Part shown: positions 9,071 through 16,672 of the stretch, piece after piece
Layout: each line of letters starts with the position of its first letter
Numbering within the stretch: the stretch's first letter is position 1
Source: PALSA-1006 sp963733265
Lineage (GTDB): Bacteria; Pseudomonadota; Gammaproteobacteria; Burkholderiales; Gallionellaceae
Assembly: GCA_963733265.1 (NCBI GenBank)
Contig: CAVTCF010000001.1
Coordinates: 1,178,001 to 1,242,000, forward strand
Direction: 5' to 3'
Length of the DNA: 64,000 nt
The notes under the pieces: model-generated
Database searches by the model: none
What the model saw: the letters and a program-made list of their open reading frames with translations, nothing else
What the model was told of the DNA's origin: nothing
Translations under genes and position numbers: made by a program

Positions 9071-10513
9071 ATGCCAAATACTCTAGCCGAATGGCTCACC
9101 TACCTTGAGACCCGAAATCCAAAAACCATCGCGCTCGGTCTGGAGCGCGTGGCGGAAGTGAAGCAGAGACTAAAACTCCAACCCTACTTTCCAATCATCA
9201 TCGTCGGTGGTACCAACGGCAAAGGTTCGGTGTGTGCGATGTTGGAATCAATATTGCATGCCGCCGGATACCGTGTCGGTTGTTACACTTCGCCGCATCT
9301 GCTGGAATATAACGAACGGGTGCGTGTCAGCAAGCATTCGGCAAATGATGCCGAGTTGTGTGCCGCGTTTAAAAAGATTGAAAAGGTGCGTGGCGATATC
9401 CCGCTGACCTATTTTGAATTTGGTACGCTTGCCGCGATGCAAATGTTCACTGAACAAAAGATTGATGTCGCTATACTCGAAGTAGGGTTGGGTGGCAGGC
9501 TGGATGCAGTCAACATTTTTGACGCGGATTGTGCGGTGGTGACAAGTATCGATATTGATCACACTGAATACTTGGGCGATACGCGCGAGAAAATTGCGTT
9601 TGAGAAGGCGGGTATCTTTCGCGCAGGCAAAGTGGCTATATTTGGCGATACTGATATGCCGCAGGCAATACGCACTCAGGCAGAAAAAGTGGGTGCTGAA
9701 TTATGGTGTCTCGGGAGCGAGTTTGGCTTCACGCTCCCCTCCCCCGCAGGCGGGGGAGGGGCCGGGGGTGAGGGGCGCGGAAGCGAAGCTCATGTTATCT
9801 CCGTAGTTAAGCCCCTCACCCTAGCCCTGAAGGAACAACTAGCCATTCGACTTGGCGAACAAACGACGTCCGCCAAGTCGCTGGTTATCTCCCGCGAGCG
9901 GGAGAGGGAACAAATACCAGGGCAATGGGACTTTCACGGAAAGAAAATATCCCGCAGTTCTTTGCCTTTCCCCGCTTTGCGTGGCAGCTATCAATTGAAT
10001 AATGCCAGTGCCGCACTGGCGGCATTGGATGTGTTGAAAGGCAAGATGCCGGTGAGTATGGAATCAGTGCGGCGCGGGTTGGTGGAAGTGACCTTGTCCG
10101 GGCGTTTCCAGACGATTCCGGGAAAACCCGCCTTGATCCTCGATGTGGCGCATAACCCGCATGCGGCGCGTTCACTGGCCAAAAATCTGGCTGCTTTGCC
10201 GCCATGCCCTAAAACTTACGCGGTTTGCGCGATGTTGAAGGATAAAGATATGGCCGGGGTGGTAGAAGCCCTGAAATCGCAGGTGGATGTGTGGTTAGTG
10301 GCGGGGATAGCCGCGCAGCGCGGAGCCACGGCGGATGAGTTGGGGCAGGTGTTGGACAACGCCAAGGTCGGGCAGGTGGTGCGTTTCCCCAATGCTACCG
10401 AAGCTTTGCATCATGCCTATAATCAAGCTGGCGAAAATGATAGAATTGTCGCCTTCGGATCATTCTATACAGTAGCAGAAGTGATGCGCGCGCGGGGACT
10501 ACGCAACGCCTGA
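9071..10513 (+). CDS. folC: Folylpolyglutamate / dihydrofolate synthase with in-frame repeat insertion
   Basis: FolC makes dihydrofolate from dihydropteroate and glutamate and adds further glutamates to folates. Seen here are the P-loop GGTNGKGSVCAML (about 46-58), TSPHLLEYNERV (about 75-86), FEFGTLAAM, and the C-terminal DVAHNPHA. At 480 residues it is about 50-60 longer than usual. The excess is one block at about residues 222-279, encoded by 9736-9906, where the DNA is a mosaic of perfect palindromes related to two intergenic repeats in this window. The frame stays open across it and both flanking domains are intact, so the protein is probably still functional, with a surface loop. The SPOR gene starts 31 bp downstream. 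Confidence 0.93.
   Translation: MPNTLAEWLTYLETRNPKTIALGLERVAEVKQRLKLQPYFPIIIVGGTNGKGSVCAMLESILHAAGYRVGCYTSPHLLEYNERVRVSKHSANDAELCAAFKKIEKVRGDIPLTYFEFGTLAAMQMFTEQKIDVAILEVGLGGRLDAVNIFDADCAVVTSIDIDHTEYLGDTREKIAFEKAGIFRAGKVAIFGDTDMPQAIRTQAEKVGAELWCLGSEFGFTLPSPAGGGGAGGEGRGSEAHVISVVKPLTLALKEQLAIRLGEQTTSAKSLVISREREREQIPGQWDFHGKKISRSSLPFPALRGSYQLNNASAALAALDVLKGKMPVSMESVRRGLVEVTLSGRFQTIPGKPALILDVAHNPHAARSLAKNLAALPPCPKTYAVCAMLKDKDMAGVVEALKSQVDVWLVAGIAAQRGATADELGQVLDNAKVGQVVRFPNATEALHHAYNQAGENDRIVAFGSFYTVAEVMRARGLRNA
9736..9906. repeat. Palindromic repeat element inserted in folC
   Basis: Four inverted repeats lie in a row or nested: CCCCTCCCCCGC (9736-9747) with its complement at 9750-9761; GGGTGAGGGGC (9766-9776) with its complement at 9811-9821; CGACTTGGCG (9848-9857) with its complement at 9871-9880; and TCTCCCGC (9888-9895) with its complement at 9898-9905. 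The first, second and fourth belong to the family also found at 2364 and 23090. The element interrupts the FolC family alignment but keeps the reading frame. Confidence 0.85.
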
Positions 10514-10544
10514 TTTTTGCAAGAGTATTTCATCAAGATAAACG

Positions 10545-11219
10545 ATGGCAAAACAAATGACTGCGGACGAAGAGTCCATTATTAAAAGACAAGCGCGCCG
10601 CCGCTTGATCGGCGCGATTGCTTTAACCACGGCTGTAGTGATTATTCTGCCCATTGTGTTTGACGGCGAGCCACCGACAACCAAGGTGAGCGATATTGAG
10701 TTGCGCATTCCGGACAAAGACAAATTGGCGGATATTCCGATTGGTTCTGCCGCCTCAACTCCGGGCATAGCTTCCGCAGCGGTACCGGCTTCAGCACCCG
10801 CATCAACTGCCGCTTCCGGAATATTACCCGCCGCCGCTGCCGCAGCTATTGTCGCCGCACCTGTTGTTGCCGCTGCTGCTTCTCAACATGCACCAGCGGT
10901 AAAACCCGAACAACCCAAAGCAGAAGCTGTAAAACCGGCGCAAGCGGAAAGCAAGGCGGAAGTGAAACCTGCCGCCACGCATAATACGATCCCTCATTCC
11001 GGTTTCGCGGTGCAGGTCGGGGCCTTTGTCAATGCGGATGCCGCAAAAAAATTGCAGGATAAACTGGTGGCGCAAGGATTACACGCTTATACCGAGAAGG
11101 TCGGTCACAATGTTCGTGTGCGTGTCGGGAGTTTTACCACGCATGAAGCTGCCGATAAAGTGCGCCACAAGATCGAGGCACAGGGTTTGCATCCGAATGT
11201 GGTCAATCTGGGTAGTTAA
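10545..11219 (+). CDS. SPOR-domain cell-division/envelope protein (DedD-like)
   Basis: This 224-residue protein has a short cytoplasmic N-terminus, one membrane helix (about 22-40), a low-complexity Ala/Pro/Lys linker (about 65-140) that would span the periplasm, and a C-terminal SPOR domain (about 148-222) beginning FAVQVGAF. SPOR domains bind denuded peptidoglycan glycans at the septum. The folC-SPOR-cvpA-purF order is the same as folC-dedD-cvpA-purF in enterobacteria, which supports DedD equivalence, although the sequence outside the SPOR domain is not conserved. The stop overlaps the cvpA start by one base. Confidence 0.88.
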   Translation: MAKQMTADEESIIKRQARRRLIGAIALTTAVVIILPIVFDGEPPTTKVSDIELRIPDKDKLADIPIGSAASTPGIASAAVPASAPASTAASGILPAAAAAAIVAAPVVAAAASQHAPAVKPEQPKAEAVKPAQAESKAEVKPAATHNTIPHSGFAVQVGAFVNADAAKKLQDKLVAQGLHAYTEKVGHNVRVRVGSFTTHEAADKVRHKIEAQGLHPNVVNLGS

Positions 11220-11716
11220 TGATTGCGATGACGGCGTTTGACTATACGGTTTTGGGAATTGTGGTGCTCTCTGTCGGGTTGGGGTGGTGGCGCGGTTTTG
11301 TGTATGAACTGGTGTCATTGCTGGGTTGGATTACAGCCTATTTTGTGGCGCGAATTTATGCGGTTGATATATCCGAATACGTACCCAATATAGTGACATC
11401 GAGTGTGACAAAGACGGCAGTGGCTTATACGTGTTTGTTCGTGGGCACCTTGATCATTAGCGGCATTCTGGCTTGGCTGCTGTCAAAACTGGTTAAGGTC
11501 GCCGGGCTGGGTTTGATGGATGGCGTTGTGGGCGGGGTCTTCGGGTTGTTGCGCGGAATGCTGTTTGTGCTGCTGCTTGTGTTGCTGGCCGGACTGACGA
11601 GTTTGCCCAAAAAACCGTTCTGGCGGGATGCCTGGTCGAGCAGGGCGTTGCAAAGTGCGGCTTTATTTACCAAAGATTTTTTGCCGGAAAATGTGGCGAA
11701 AAAAGTGGCGTACTGA
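11219..11716 (+). CDS. cvpA: CvpA family inner-membrane protein
   Basis: The 165-residue membrane protein has four hydrophobic helices (about 8-27, 32-50, 68-90 and 104-126), and the CvpA family pattern GWWRGFVYELVSLLGW is seen near 22-37. CvpA is required for colicin V production in E. coli and is implicated in envelope homeostasis; its molecular role is not settled. It lies directly before purF, a position conserved widely in proteobacteria. The ATG at 11219 overlaps the previous stop in a TAATG; a second ATG at 11228 is possible. Confidence 0.9.
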   Translation: MIAMTAFDYTVLGIVVLSVGLGWWRGFVYELVSLLGWITAYFVARIYAVDISEYVPNIVTSSVTKTAVAYTCLFVGTLIISGILAWLLSKLVKVAGLGLMDGVVGGVFGLLRGMLFVLLLVLLAGLTSLPKKPFWRDAWSSRALQSAALFTKDFLPENVAKKVAY

Positions 11717-11747
11717 TTATTACATTTAAAGGCTAACGGAATCCATT

Positions 11748-13274
11748 ATGTGTGGCATTTTAGGCGTCGTCGCTCAAACTCCTGTCAATCAACTTCTGTA
11801 TGACGGATTGCAAGTATTGCAACATCGCGGGCAGGATGCAGCAGGCATAGCCACGATTGATGGCAATGCCTTTCATTTGCATAAAGGCAACGGCCTTGCG
11901 CATGATGTATTTCGCACACGCAATATGCGCGCACTTACCGGTAATGCGGGTATTGCTCACGTGCGCTATCCCACGGCAGGATCGGCAGTCGATCATAACG
12001 AGGCGCAGCCGTTCTATGTCAATTCACCTTTCGGCATTGTGCTGGGGCACAACGGTAATTTGACCAATACCGCGCAGTTGCAAAAAGAATTGTTTTTGGA
12101 CGATCTGCGCCACGTCAATACCAATTCCGACTCGGAGGTATTGCTCAATGTGTTGGCGCACGAGCTGCAAATCGAATGTAAACAACTGCGGCTGGATCCC
12201 AAAACAATCTTTGCTGCCGTATCAAGCGTGCATCAGCGCTGTAAAGGCGCCTACGCGATCGTTTCGATGATCTCGGGTTATGGATTGCTGGCGTTCCGCG
12301 ATCCCTACGGTATTCGTCCGCTGGTGATAGGCACCCATGAGACCGCGCAGGGTATCGAATATCTGGTTGCCTCGGAAAGTGTGGCTCTGGATACCTTGGG
12401 CTTTAAGTTCCTGCGGGATGTCGAACCGGGCGAGGCGGTGTTCATCGATTTCAAGGGTAATTTCCACAGCCAACAATGTGCGGCGAACCCCGTGCTTAAC
12501 CCGTGTATTTTCGAATTCGTTTATCTGGCGCGTCCGGACTCCGTGATTGACGGCATTTCGGTATATGAGACGCGCCTCAATATGGGCGAATATCTGGCCG
12601 ACAAAATCTCGCGCGAATGGACAGATCACGATATTGATGTGGTGATTCCCATCCCCGATTCCAGTCGGCCCAGTGCTTTGCAATTGGCAAACCGGCTGGG
12701 TATTTCGTTCCGCGAAGGCTTTGTAAAGAATCGTTATATCGGACGCACCTTTATTATGCCGGGGCAAGCCATGCGCAAAAAATCGGTGCGCCAGAAACTG
12801 AACGCCATCAGCGTCGAGTTCAAAGGCAAGAACGTGCTGCTGGTAGATGACTCAATCGTGCGCGGGACCACCAGCCGCGAGATTGTACAAATGGCGCGAG
12901 ATGCCGGAGCGCGTAAAGTGTATTTTGCTTCTGCCGCACCGCCGGTAAAGTTTCCCAATGTGTATGGCATCGATATGCCATCCCGTAGCGAACTGATCGC
13001 AACAGGGCGCACCGATGATGAGATATGCCGCGAAATCAGCGCCGACCGGATTATTTATCAAGACCTCGCAGATTTGAAGGCGGCGGTAAACAAATCAAAT
13101 CCGGCAATCACACGTTTTGATTGTTCCTGTTTCGATGGCGAATACATCACGGGTGATATTACCCCGGAATATTTGAATCGGATCGAAAACTCACGTGGTA
13201 CCGGCAAGGTGGCCCCAGCGCCGGACGATGATCAGATGGAACTGGATCTGGCAATGAGTGTGACTTCAATGTAA
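11748..13274 (+). CDS. purF: Amidophosphoribosyltransferase
   Basis: PurF catalyses the committed step of purine synthesis: glutamine and PRPP give phosphoribosylamine. At 508 residues it is the standard length. The mature nucleophile Cys2 directly follows Met1 (MCGILGVV), the N-terminal Ntn glutaminase domain covers about 2-235, and the C-terminal phosphoribosyltransferase domain contains the PRPP loop VLLVDDSIVRGTTS. It lies 31 bp after cvpA. A strong hairpin follows at 13307. Confidence 0.97.
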   Translation: MCGILGVVAQTPVNQLLYDGLQVLQHRGQDAAGIATIDGNAFHLHKGNGLAHDVFRTRNMRALTGNAGIAHVRYPTAGSAVDHNEAQPFYVNSPFGIVLGHNGNLTNTAQLQKELFLDDLRHVNTNSDSEVLLNVLAHELQIECKQLRLDPKTIFAAVSSVHQRCKGAYAIVSMISGYGLLAFRDPYGIRPLVIGTHETAQGIEYLVASESVALDTLGFKFLRDVEPGEAVFIDFKGNFHSQQCAANPVLNPCIFEFVYLARPDSVIDGISVYETRLNMGEYLADKISREWTDHDIDVVIPIPDSSRPSALQLANRLGISFREGFVKNRYIGRTFIMPGQAMRKKSVRQKLNAISVEFKGKNVLLVDDSIVRGTTSREIVQMARDAGARKVYFASAAPPVKFPNVYGIDMPSRSELIATGRTDDEICREISADRIIYQDLADLKAAVNKSNPAITRFDCSCFDGEYITGDITPEYLNRIENSRGTGKVAPAPDDDQMELDLAMSVTSM

Positions 13275-13306
13275 GTTGACGGCAAGCGGCGAGGAGTAAT
13301 GATTAA

Positions 13307-13338
13307 GTAGGGTGCATGGAATGCACCCTACAATATTT
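13307..13338. terminator. Hairpin between purF and metZ, terminator-like
   Basis: The perfect arms GTAGGGTGCA (13307-13316) and TGCACCCTAC (13322-13331) are followed by AATATTTTC. It could end the purF transcript. The same kind of GTAGGGTGCA palindrome is a common dispersed repeat in proteobacteria, so it may be a repeat co-opted as a terminator. Confidence 0.6.
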
Positions 13339-13382
13339 TCAATATTACTGAATGAGCAAAGCGTCGGAAAGGAAATAACAAA

Positions 13383-14552
13383 ATGACAGAAGCAAAATAT
13401 CAACCGGAAACCCTGGCGCTGCGCGCAGGCACTGAACGCAGCCAATTTCACGAACACAGCGAGGCACTGTACCTGACTTCAAGCTTTGTGTTCGACAACG
13501 CCGAGCAGGCAGCCAAGCGGTTTATCGGTGAAGAGCCGGGCAATATTTATTCGCGCTTCACCAACCCCACCGTAACGATGTTCGAAGAGCGCCTGGCCGC
13601 GCTGGAAGGAGCCGAACAATGCGTGGCTACGGCTTCCGGAATGTCTGCCATTTTGTCGGCTTGCATGGGCTTGCTCAAGGCGGGAGATCATGTGGTGGCA
13701 TCGCAAAGTCTGTTCGGTTCGACTGTTAACCTGTTTAATAATGTGCTGAAAAAATTTGGAGTGGAGACGACCTTTGTTTCTGCCACTGATGTCGCGCAGT
13801 GGCAGGCAGCAGTGCGCCCGAATACAAAACTCTTTTTTCTGGAGACGCCGTCTAATCCGCTGACAGAAATTTCCGATATCGCTGCTATCGCAGCGGTGGC
13901 GAAAAGCGCTAACGCACTACTGGCGGTGGACAACTGCTTCTGCACGCCTGTTCTGCAACGTCCGTTGCAATTGGGCGCCGATATTGTGATTCATTCCGCC
14001 ACCAAATATATTGACGGACAGGGCCGGGTTCTGGGCGGTGCGGTGTTGGGTAGCAAAAAATTAATGGAACCGGTGTACGGTTTTCTGCGCACGACCGGTC
14101 CGACCATGAGCGCGTTTAACGCCTGGGTATTTTTAAAAGGGATTGAAACGCTTAAGTTGCGTATGGAAGCGCACAGTGCCAATGCCTTGCAACTTGCACT
14201 GTGGCTGGAACAGCAACCCAATGTGGCGCGCGTGTTTTACCCGGGCTTGCCCTCGCACCCGCAGCATGCGTTGGCATTGAAACAGCAGAAAACCGGCGGT
14301 GGCATTGTGGCGTTCGAGGTGAAAGGCGGCAAAGCTGCCGCGTGGAAAGTGATTGATAACACCAAAATGTTATCCATTACAGCAAATCTGGGCGATACCA
14401 AAACAACGATCACGCACCCGGCGACTACGACGCATGCGCGCATTAGCCCCGAGGCGCGAGCGGCGGCGGGTATTAGCGACGGGTTGATTCGCATTGCTGT
14501 CGGTCTGGAAGCATTGGTGGATATTCAGAATGACTTGGCGAGAGGATTATGA
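13383..14552 (+). CDS. metZ: O-succinylhomoserine sulfhydrylase
   Basis: This is a PLP enzyme of the Cys/Met metabolism family (389 residues) that makes homocysteine from O-succinylhomoserine and sulfide, giving a direct sulfhydrylation route to methionine. The PLP lysine is Lys208 in HSATKYIDGQGR, and the upstream ETPSNP and DNCFCTPVLQRP segments are typical. The spacer before the ATG carries GGAAAGGAAA. The purF-metZ order is conserved in many Beta- and Gammaproteobacteria. Using sulfide directly fits a sulfur-oxidising lifestyle, but this gene is ordinary in the class. Confidence 0.93.
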   Translation: MTEAKYQPETLALRAGTERSQFHEHSEALYLTSSFVFDNAEQAAKRFIGEEPGNIYSRFTNPTVTMFEERLAALEGAEQCVATASGMSAILSACMGLLKAGDHVVASQSLFGSTVNLFNNVLKKFGVETTFVSATDVAQWQAAVRPNTKLFFLETPSNPLTEISDIAAIAAVAKSANALLAVDNCFCTPVLQRPLQLGADIVIHSATKYIDGQGRVLGGAVLGSKKLMEPVYGFLRTTGPTMSAFNAWVFLKGIETLKLRMEAHSANALQLALWLEQQPNVARVFYPGLPSHPQHALALKQQKTGGGIVAFEVKGGKAAAWKVIDNTKMLSITANLGDTKTTITHPATTTHARISPEARAAAGISDGLIRIAVGLEALVDIQNDLARGL

Positions 14553-14562
14553 GAAATATATT

Positions 14563-15054
14563 ATGAGTACACGATTGGCAAAACAAGTAGGCAAGGCATT
14601 GAAGGCACGCGGCTTGACGCTGGCAACCGCGGAATCATGCACAGGCGGCGGTATCGCGCAAACTATTACCAGGGTGGTAGGAAGTTCCGACTGGTTTGAT
14701 CGGGGCTTCGTCACGTATTCCAATACGTCCAAAGAAGAGATGTTGGGCGTTTCGCCGGATACGATGAAAAAGCACGGCGCGGTAAGTGAAGTAACGGCGC
14801 GCGAGATGGCTGAAGGAGCGCTGCAATATAGCCGTTCTCAAGTCACTCTGGCCGTGACTGGTATAGCCGGACCCACAGGCGGCACACCGGAAAAGCCGGT
14901 CGGCACGGTTTGGTTCGCTTGGGTTGGTAAAGGCATAACAAAGTCAGTCTGCCATTATCTTAGCGGTGATCGGGATGCCATTCGTGTCAAAGCAACAAGA
15001 ATAGCGCTGCAAGGGGTACTGGAGCTATTAAATACACAGCCACCAAAGCGATGA
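14563..15054 (+). CDS. pncC: Nicotinamide-nucleotide amidohydrolase (CinA C-terminal type)
   Basis: PncC deamidates nicotinamide mononucleotide to nicotinate mononucleotide in pyridine-nucleotide recycling. The 163-residue protein is the CinA C-terminal domain alone, with TAESCTGGGIAQ near 22-33 and the conserved TGIAGPTGGTPEKPVGTV segment. The frame is open from 14494, but homology starts at MSTRLAKQVG, so the ATG at 14563 is chosen, 10 bp after metZ. recA follows, an arrangement seen in many proteobacteria. Confidence 0.92.
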   Translation: MSTRLAKQVGKALKARGLTLATAESCTGGGIAQTITRVVGSSDWFDRGFVTYSNTSKEEMLGVSPDTMKKHGAVSEVTAREMAEGALQYSRSQVTLAVTGIAGPTGGTPEKPVGTVWFAWVGKGITKSVCHYLSGDRDAIRVKATRIALQGVLELLNTQPPKR

Positions 15055-15063
15055 AATAACAAA

Positions 15064-15077
15064 AGAACGAACGTTCT
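15064..15077. promoter_or_regulatory. Candidate LexA/SOS box upstream of recA
   Basis: AGAACG-AA-CGTTCT is a 6-2-6 palindrome 56 bp before the recA ATG. It fits GAAC-N4-GTTC, the LexA target of Firmicutes and Actinobacteria, rather than the CTGT-N8-ACAG box usual in Beta- and Gammaproteobacteria. I see no CTGT/ACAG box in this gap. Position and symmetry suggest an operator; which repressor binds is unknown. Confidence 0.45.
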
Positions 15078-15085
15078 ATGCAAAG

Positions 15086-15120
15086 GCGGATTGATATGCA
15101 ATAATCCGCTACCAATTTTT
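15086..15120 (+). terminator. Hairpin and T-run between pncC and recA
   Basis: The arms GCGGATT (15086-15092) and AATCCGC (15103-15109) are followed by TACCAATTTTT. This could terminate pncC transcription or act in the recA leader. The stem is only seven pairs, so the call is tentative. Confidence 0.45.
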
Positions 15121-15133
15121 GAAGGGAATCGTA

Positions 15134-16153
15134 ATGGAAGAGAATAAAAGCAAGGCGCTAGCCGCAGCGCTGAGCCAGATCGAAAAGCAGTTCGGCAAGG
15201 GTTCTATCATGCGCTTGGGCGCAGGCGAAGTAATCAAGGATATTGAGGTTGTATCCACCGGATCGTTGGGCTTGGATATCGCGTTGGGTGTGGGTGGTTT
15301 GCCGCGCGGGCGCGTGATTGAGATTTATGGCCCGGAGTCTTCCGGCAAAACGACGCTTACCCTGCAAGTGATCGCCGAGATGCAAAAACTGGGCGGCACG
15401 GCTGCGTTCATTGATGCGGAACACGCGCTTGATCCGCAGTACGCACAAAAACTGGGGGTGAAGGTTGAAGATTTGCTGATCTCGCAGCCGGATAACGGTG
15501 AGCAGGCTTTGGAAATCGTTGATATGCTCGTGCGCTCCGGTTCAGTGGATATCGTTGTTGTTGACTCCGTTGCGGCGCTGACGCCAAAGGCGGAAATTGA
15601 AGGCGAAATGGGCGATGCACAGATGGGTCTGCATGCGCGCCTGATGTCGCAGGCTCTGCGCAAACTCACGGCCAACATTAATCGTAGCAACACGATGGTT
15701 ATTTTCATCAACCAGATTCGTATGAAGATCGGCGTGATGTTTGGCAACCCGGAAACCACCACCGGCGGTAATGCGCTAAAGTTTTATGCTTCAGTGCGTC
15801 TTGATATTCGCCGTACCGGAGCAATCAAGAAAGGCGACGAGGTGATCGGTAATGAGACACGGGTCAAGATCGTAAAAAATAAAGTCGCACCTCCGTTCAA
15901 GGAAGCTAATTTCGATATTCTGTATGGCGAAGGGATCTCGCGTGAAGGTGAAATTGTCGAGCTGGGCGTGTTGCATAAGCTGGTCGAAAAATCGGGAGCC
16001 TGGTATGCATACAACGGCGAAAAGATCGGGCAAGGCAAAGATAATGCGCGCGAGTTTTTGAAAAGCAATCCTGAAATTGCGCGCGAGATTGAAAACAAAG
16101 TCCGCGCCGCGCTCGGAGTCAACGCGCTGAAATCCGGTGGCGAAGAAGCCTGA
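15134..16153 (+). CDS. recA: Recombinase A
   Basis: RecA forms filaments on single-stranded DNA, drives strand exchange and triggers LexA self-cleavage. This 339-residue copy is complete: Walker A GPESSGKTT at 66-74, the IVVVDSVAAL Walker B, loop regions around QALRKLT and FINQIRMKIGVMFGNPETTTGG, and the C-terminal domain. The frame opens at 15119, but MEENKSKALAAAL is the family start, with GAAGGGAA just upstream. recX overlaps its end. Regulation by the palindrome at 15064 is inferred. Confidence 0.98.
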   Translation: MEENKSKALAAALSQIEKQFGKGSIMRLGAGEVIKDIEVVSTGSLGLDIALGVGGLPRGRVIEIYGPESSGKTTLTLQVIAEMQKLGGTAAFIDAEHALDPQYAQKLGVKVEDLLISQPDNGEQALEIVDMLVRSGSVDIVVVDSVAALTPKAEIEGEMGDAQMGLHARLMSQALRKLTANINRSNTMVIFINQIRMKIGVMFGNPETTTGGNALKFYASVRLDIRRTGAIKKGDEVIGNETRVKIVKNKVAPPFKEANFDILYGEGISREGEIVELGVLHKLVEKSGAWYAYNGEKIGQGKDNAREFLKSNPEIAREIENKVRAALGVNALKSGGEEA

Positions 16154-16580
16154 AATCAGCCTTCGCGTCCGCGCCATGAGGTATCTGGCGCGGCGCGAGC
16201 ACAGCCGTACCGAGTTGCATAGCAAATTATTGCCTTACGTGCAGGAAGGCGAAGACTTGGGCGCAGTGCTGGATGAGCTGGTTACCCGGGGCTGGCTTTC
16301 AGATGAGCGAGCCTCTACACAGTTGGTTCACGCCAAGCGCAATCGATTCGGTACGCAACGTATCGCTCACGAACTTCGACAAAAGGGTATCCCTGAAAAT
16401 TTGATTGCCGCAGCCTTACCCGGTTTAAAAGATTCAGAATTGGATACGGCACGCGAGGTTTGGCAAAGAAAGTTTGGTAATATAGCGCAAGATGAAAAAG
16501 AAAAAGGCAAACAAGTGCGCTTTCTTCAATCTCGTGGATTCTCCATGGATGTAATATTCAAAGTGTTGCGCCAAAGTTAA
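16137..16580 (+). CDS. recX: RecA regulatory protein RecX
   Basis: RecX (147 residues) caps RecA filaments and limits recombinase activity. The three-helix repeats typical of RecX are visible, with RAMRYLARREHSRTELHSKL at the start and a central GWLSDERAS segment. I use the GTG at 16137, which lies inside the recA end (17-base overlap), because the preceding SLRVRAM matches the family N-terminus; an ATG at 16176 would remove it. No good ribosome-binding site precedes the GTG, so expression is probably coupled to recA. Confidence 0.9.
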   Translation: MAKKPEISLRVRAMRYLARREHSRTELHSKLLPYVQEGEDLGAVLDELVTRGWLSDERASTQLVHAKRNRFGTQRIAHELRQKGIPENLIAAALPGLKDSELDTAREVWQRKFGNIAQDEKEKGKQVRFLQSRGFSMDVIFKVLRQS

Positions 16581-16672
16581 ACTCGATAAATTTTTTCGAT
16601 CACCATAATGGTTTGCGGGTTGTGACGGAATAAAAAGCGGATTAAATCGTTGCTGTAACAAAGGGGAATGCG

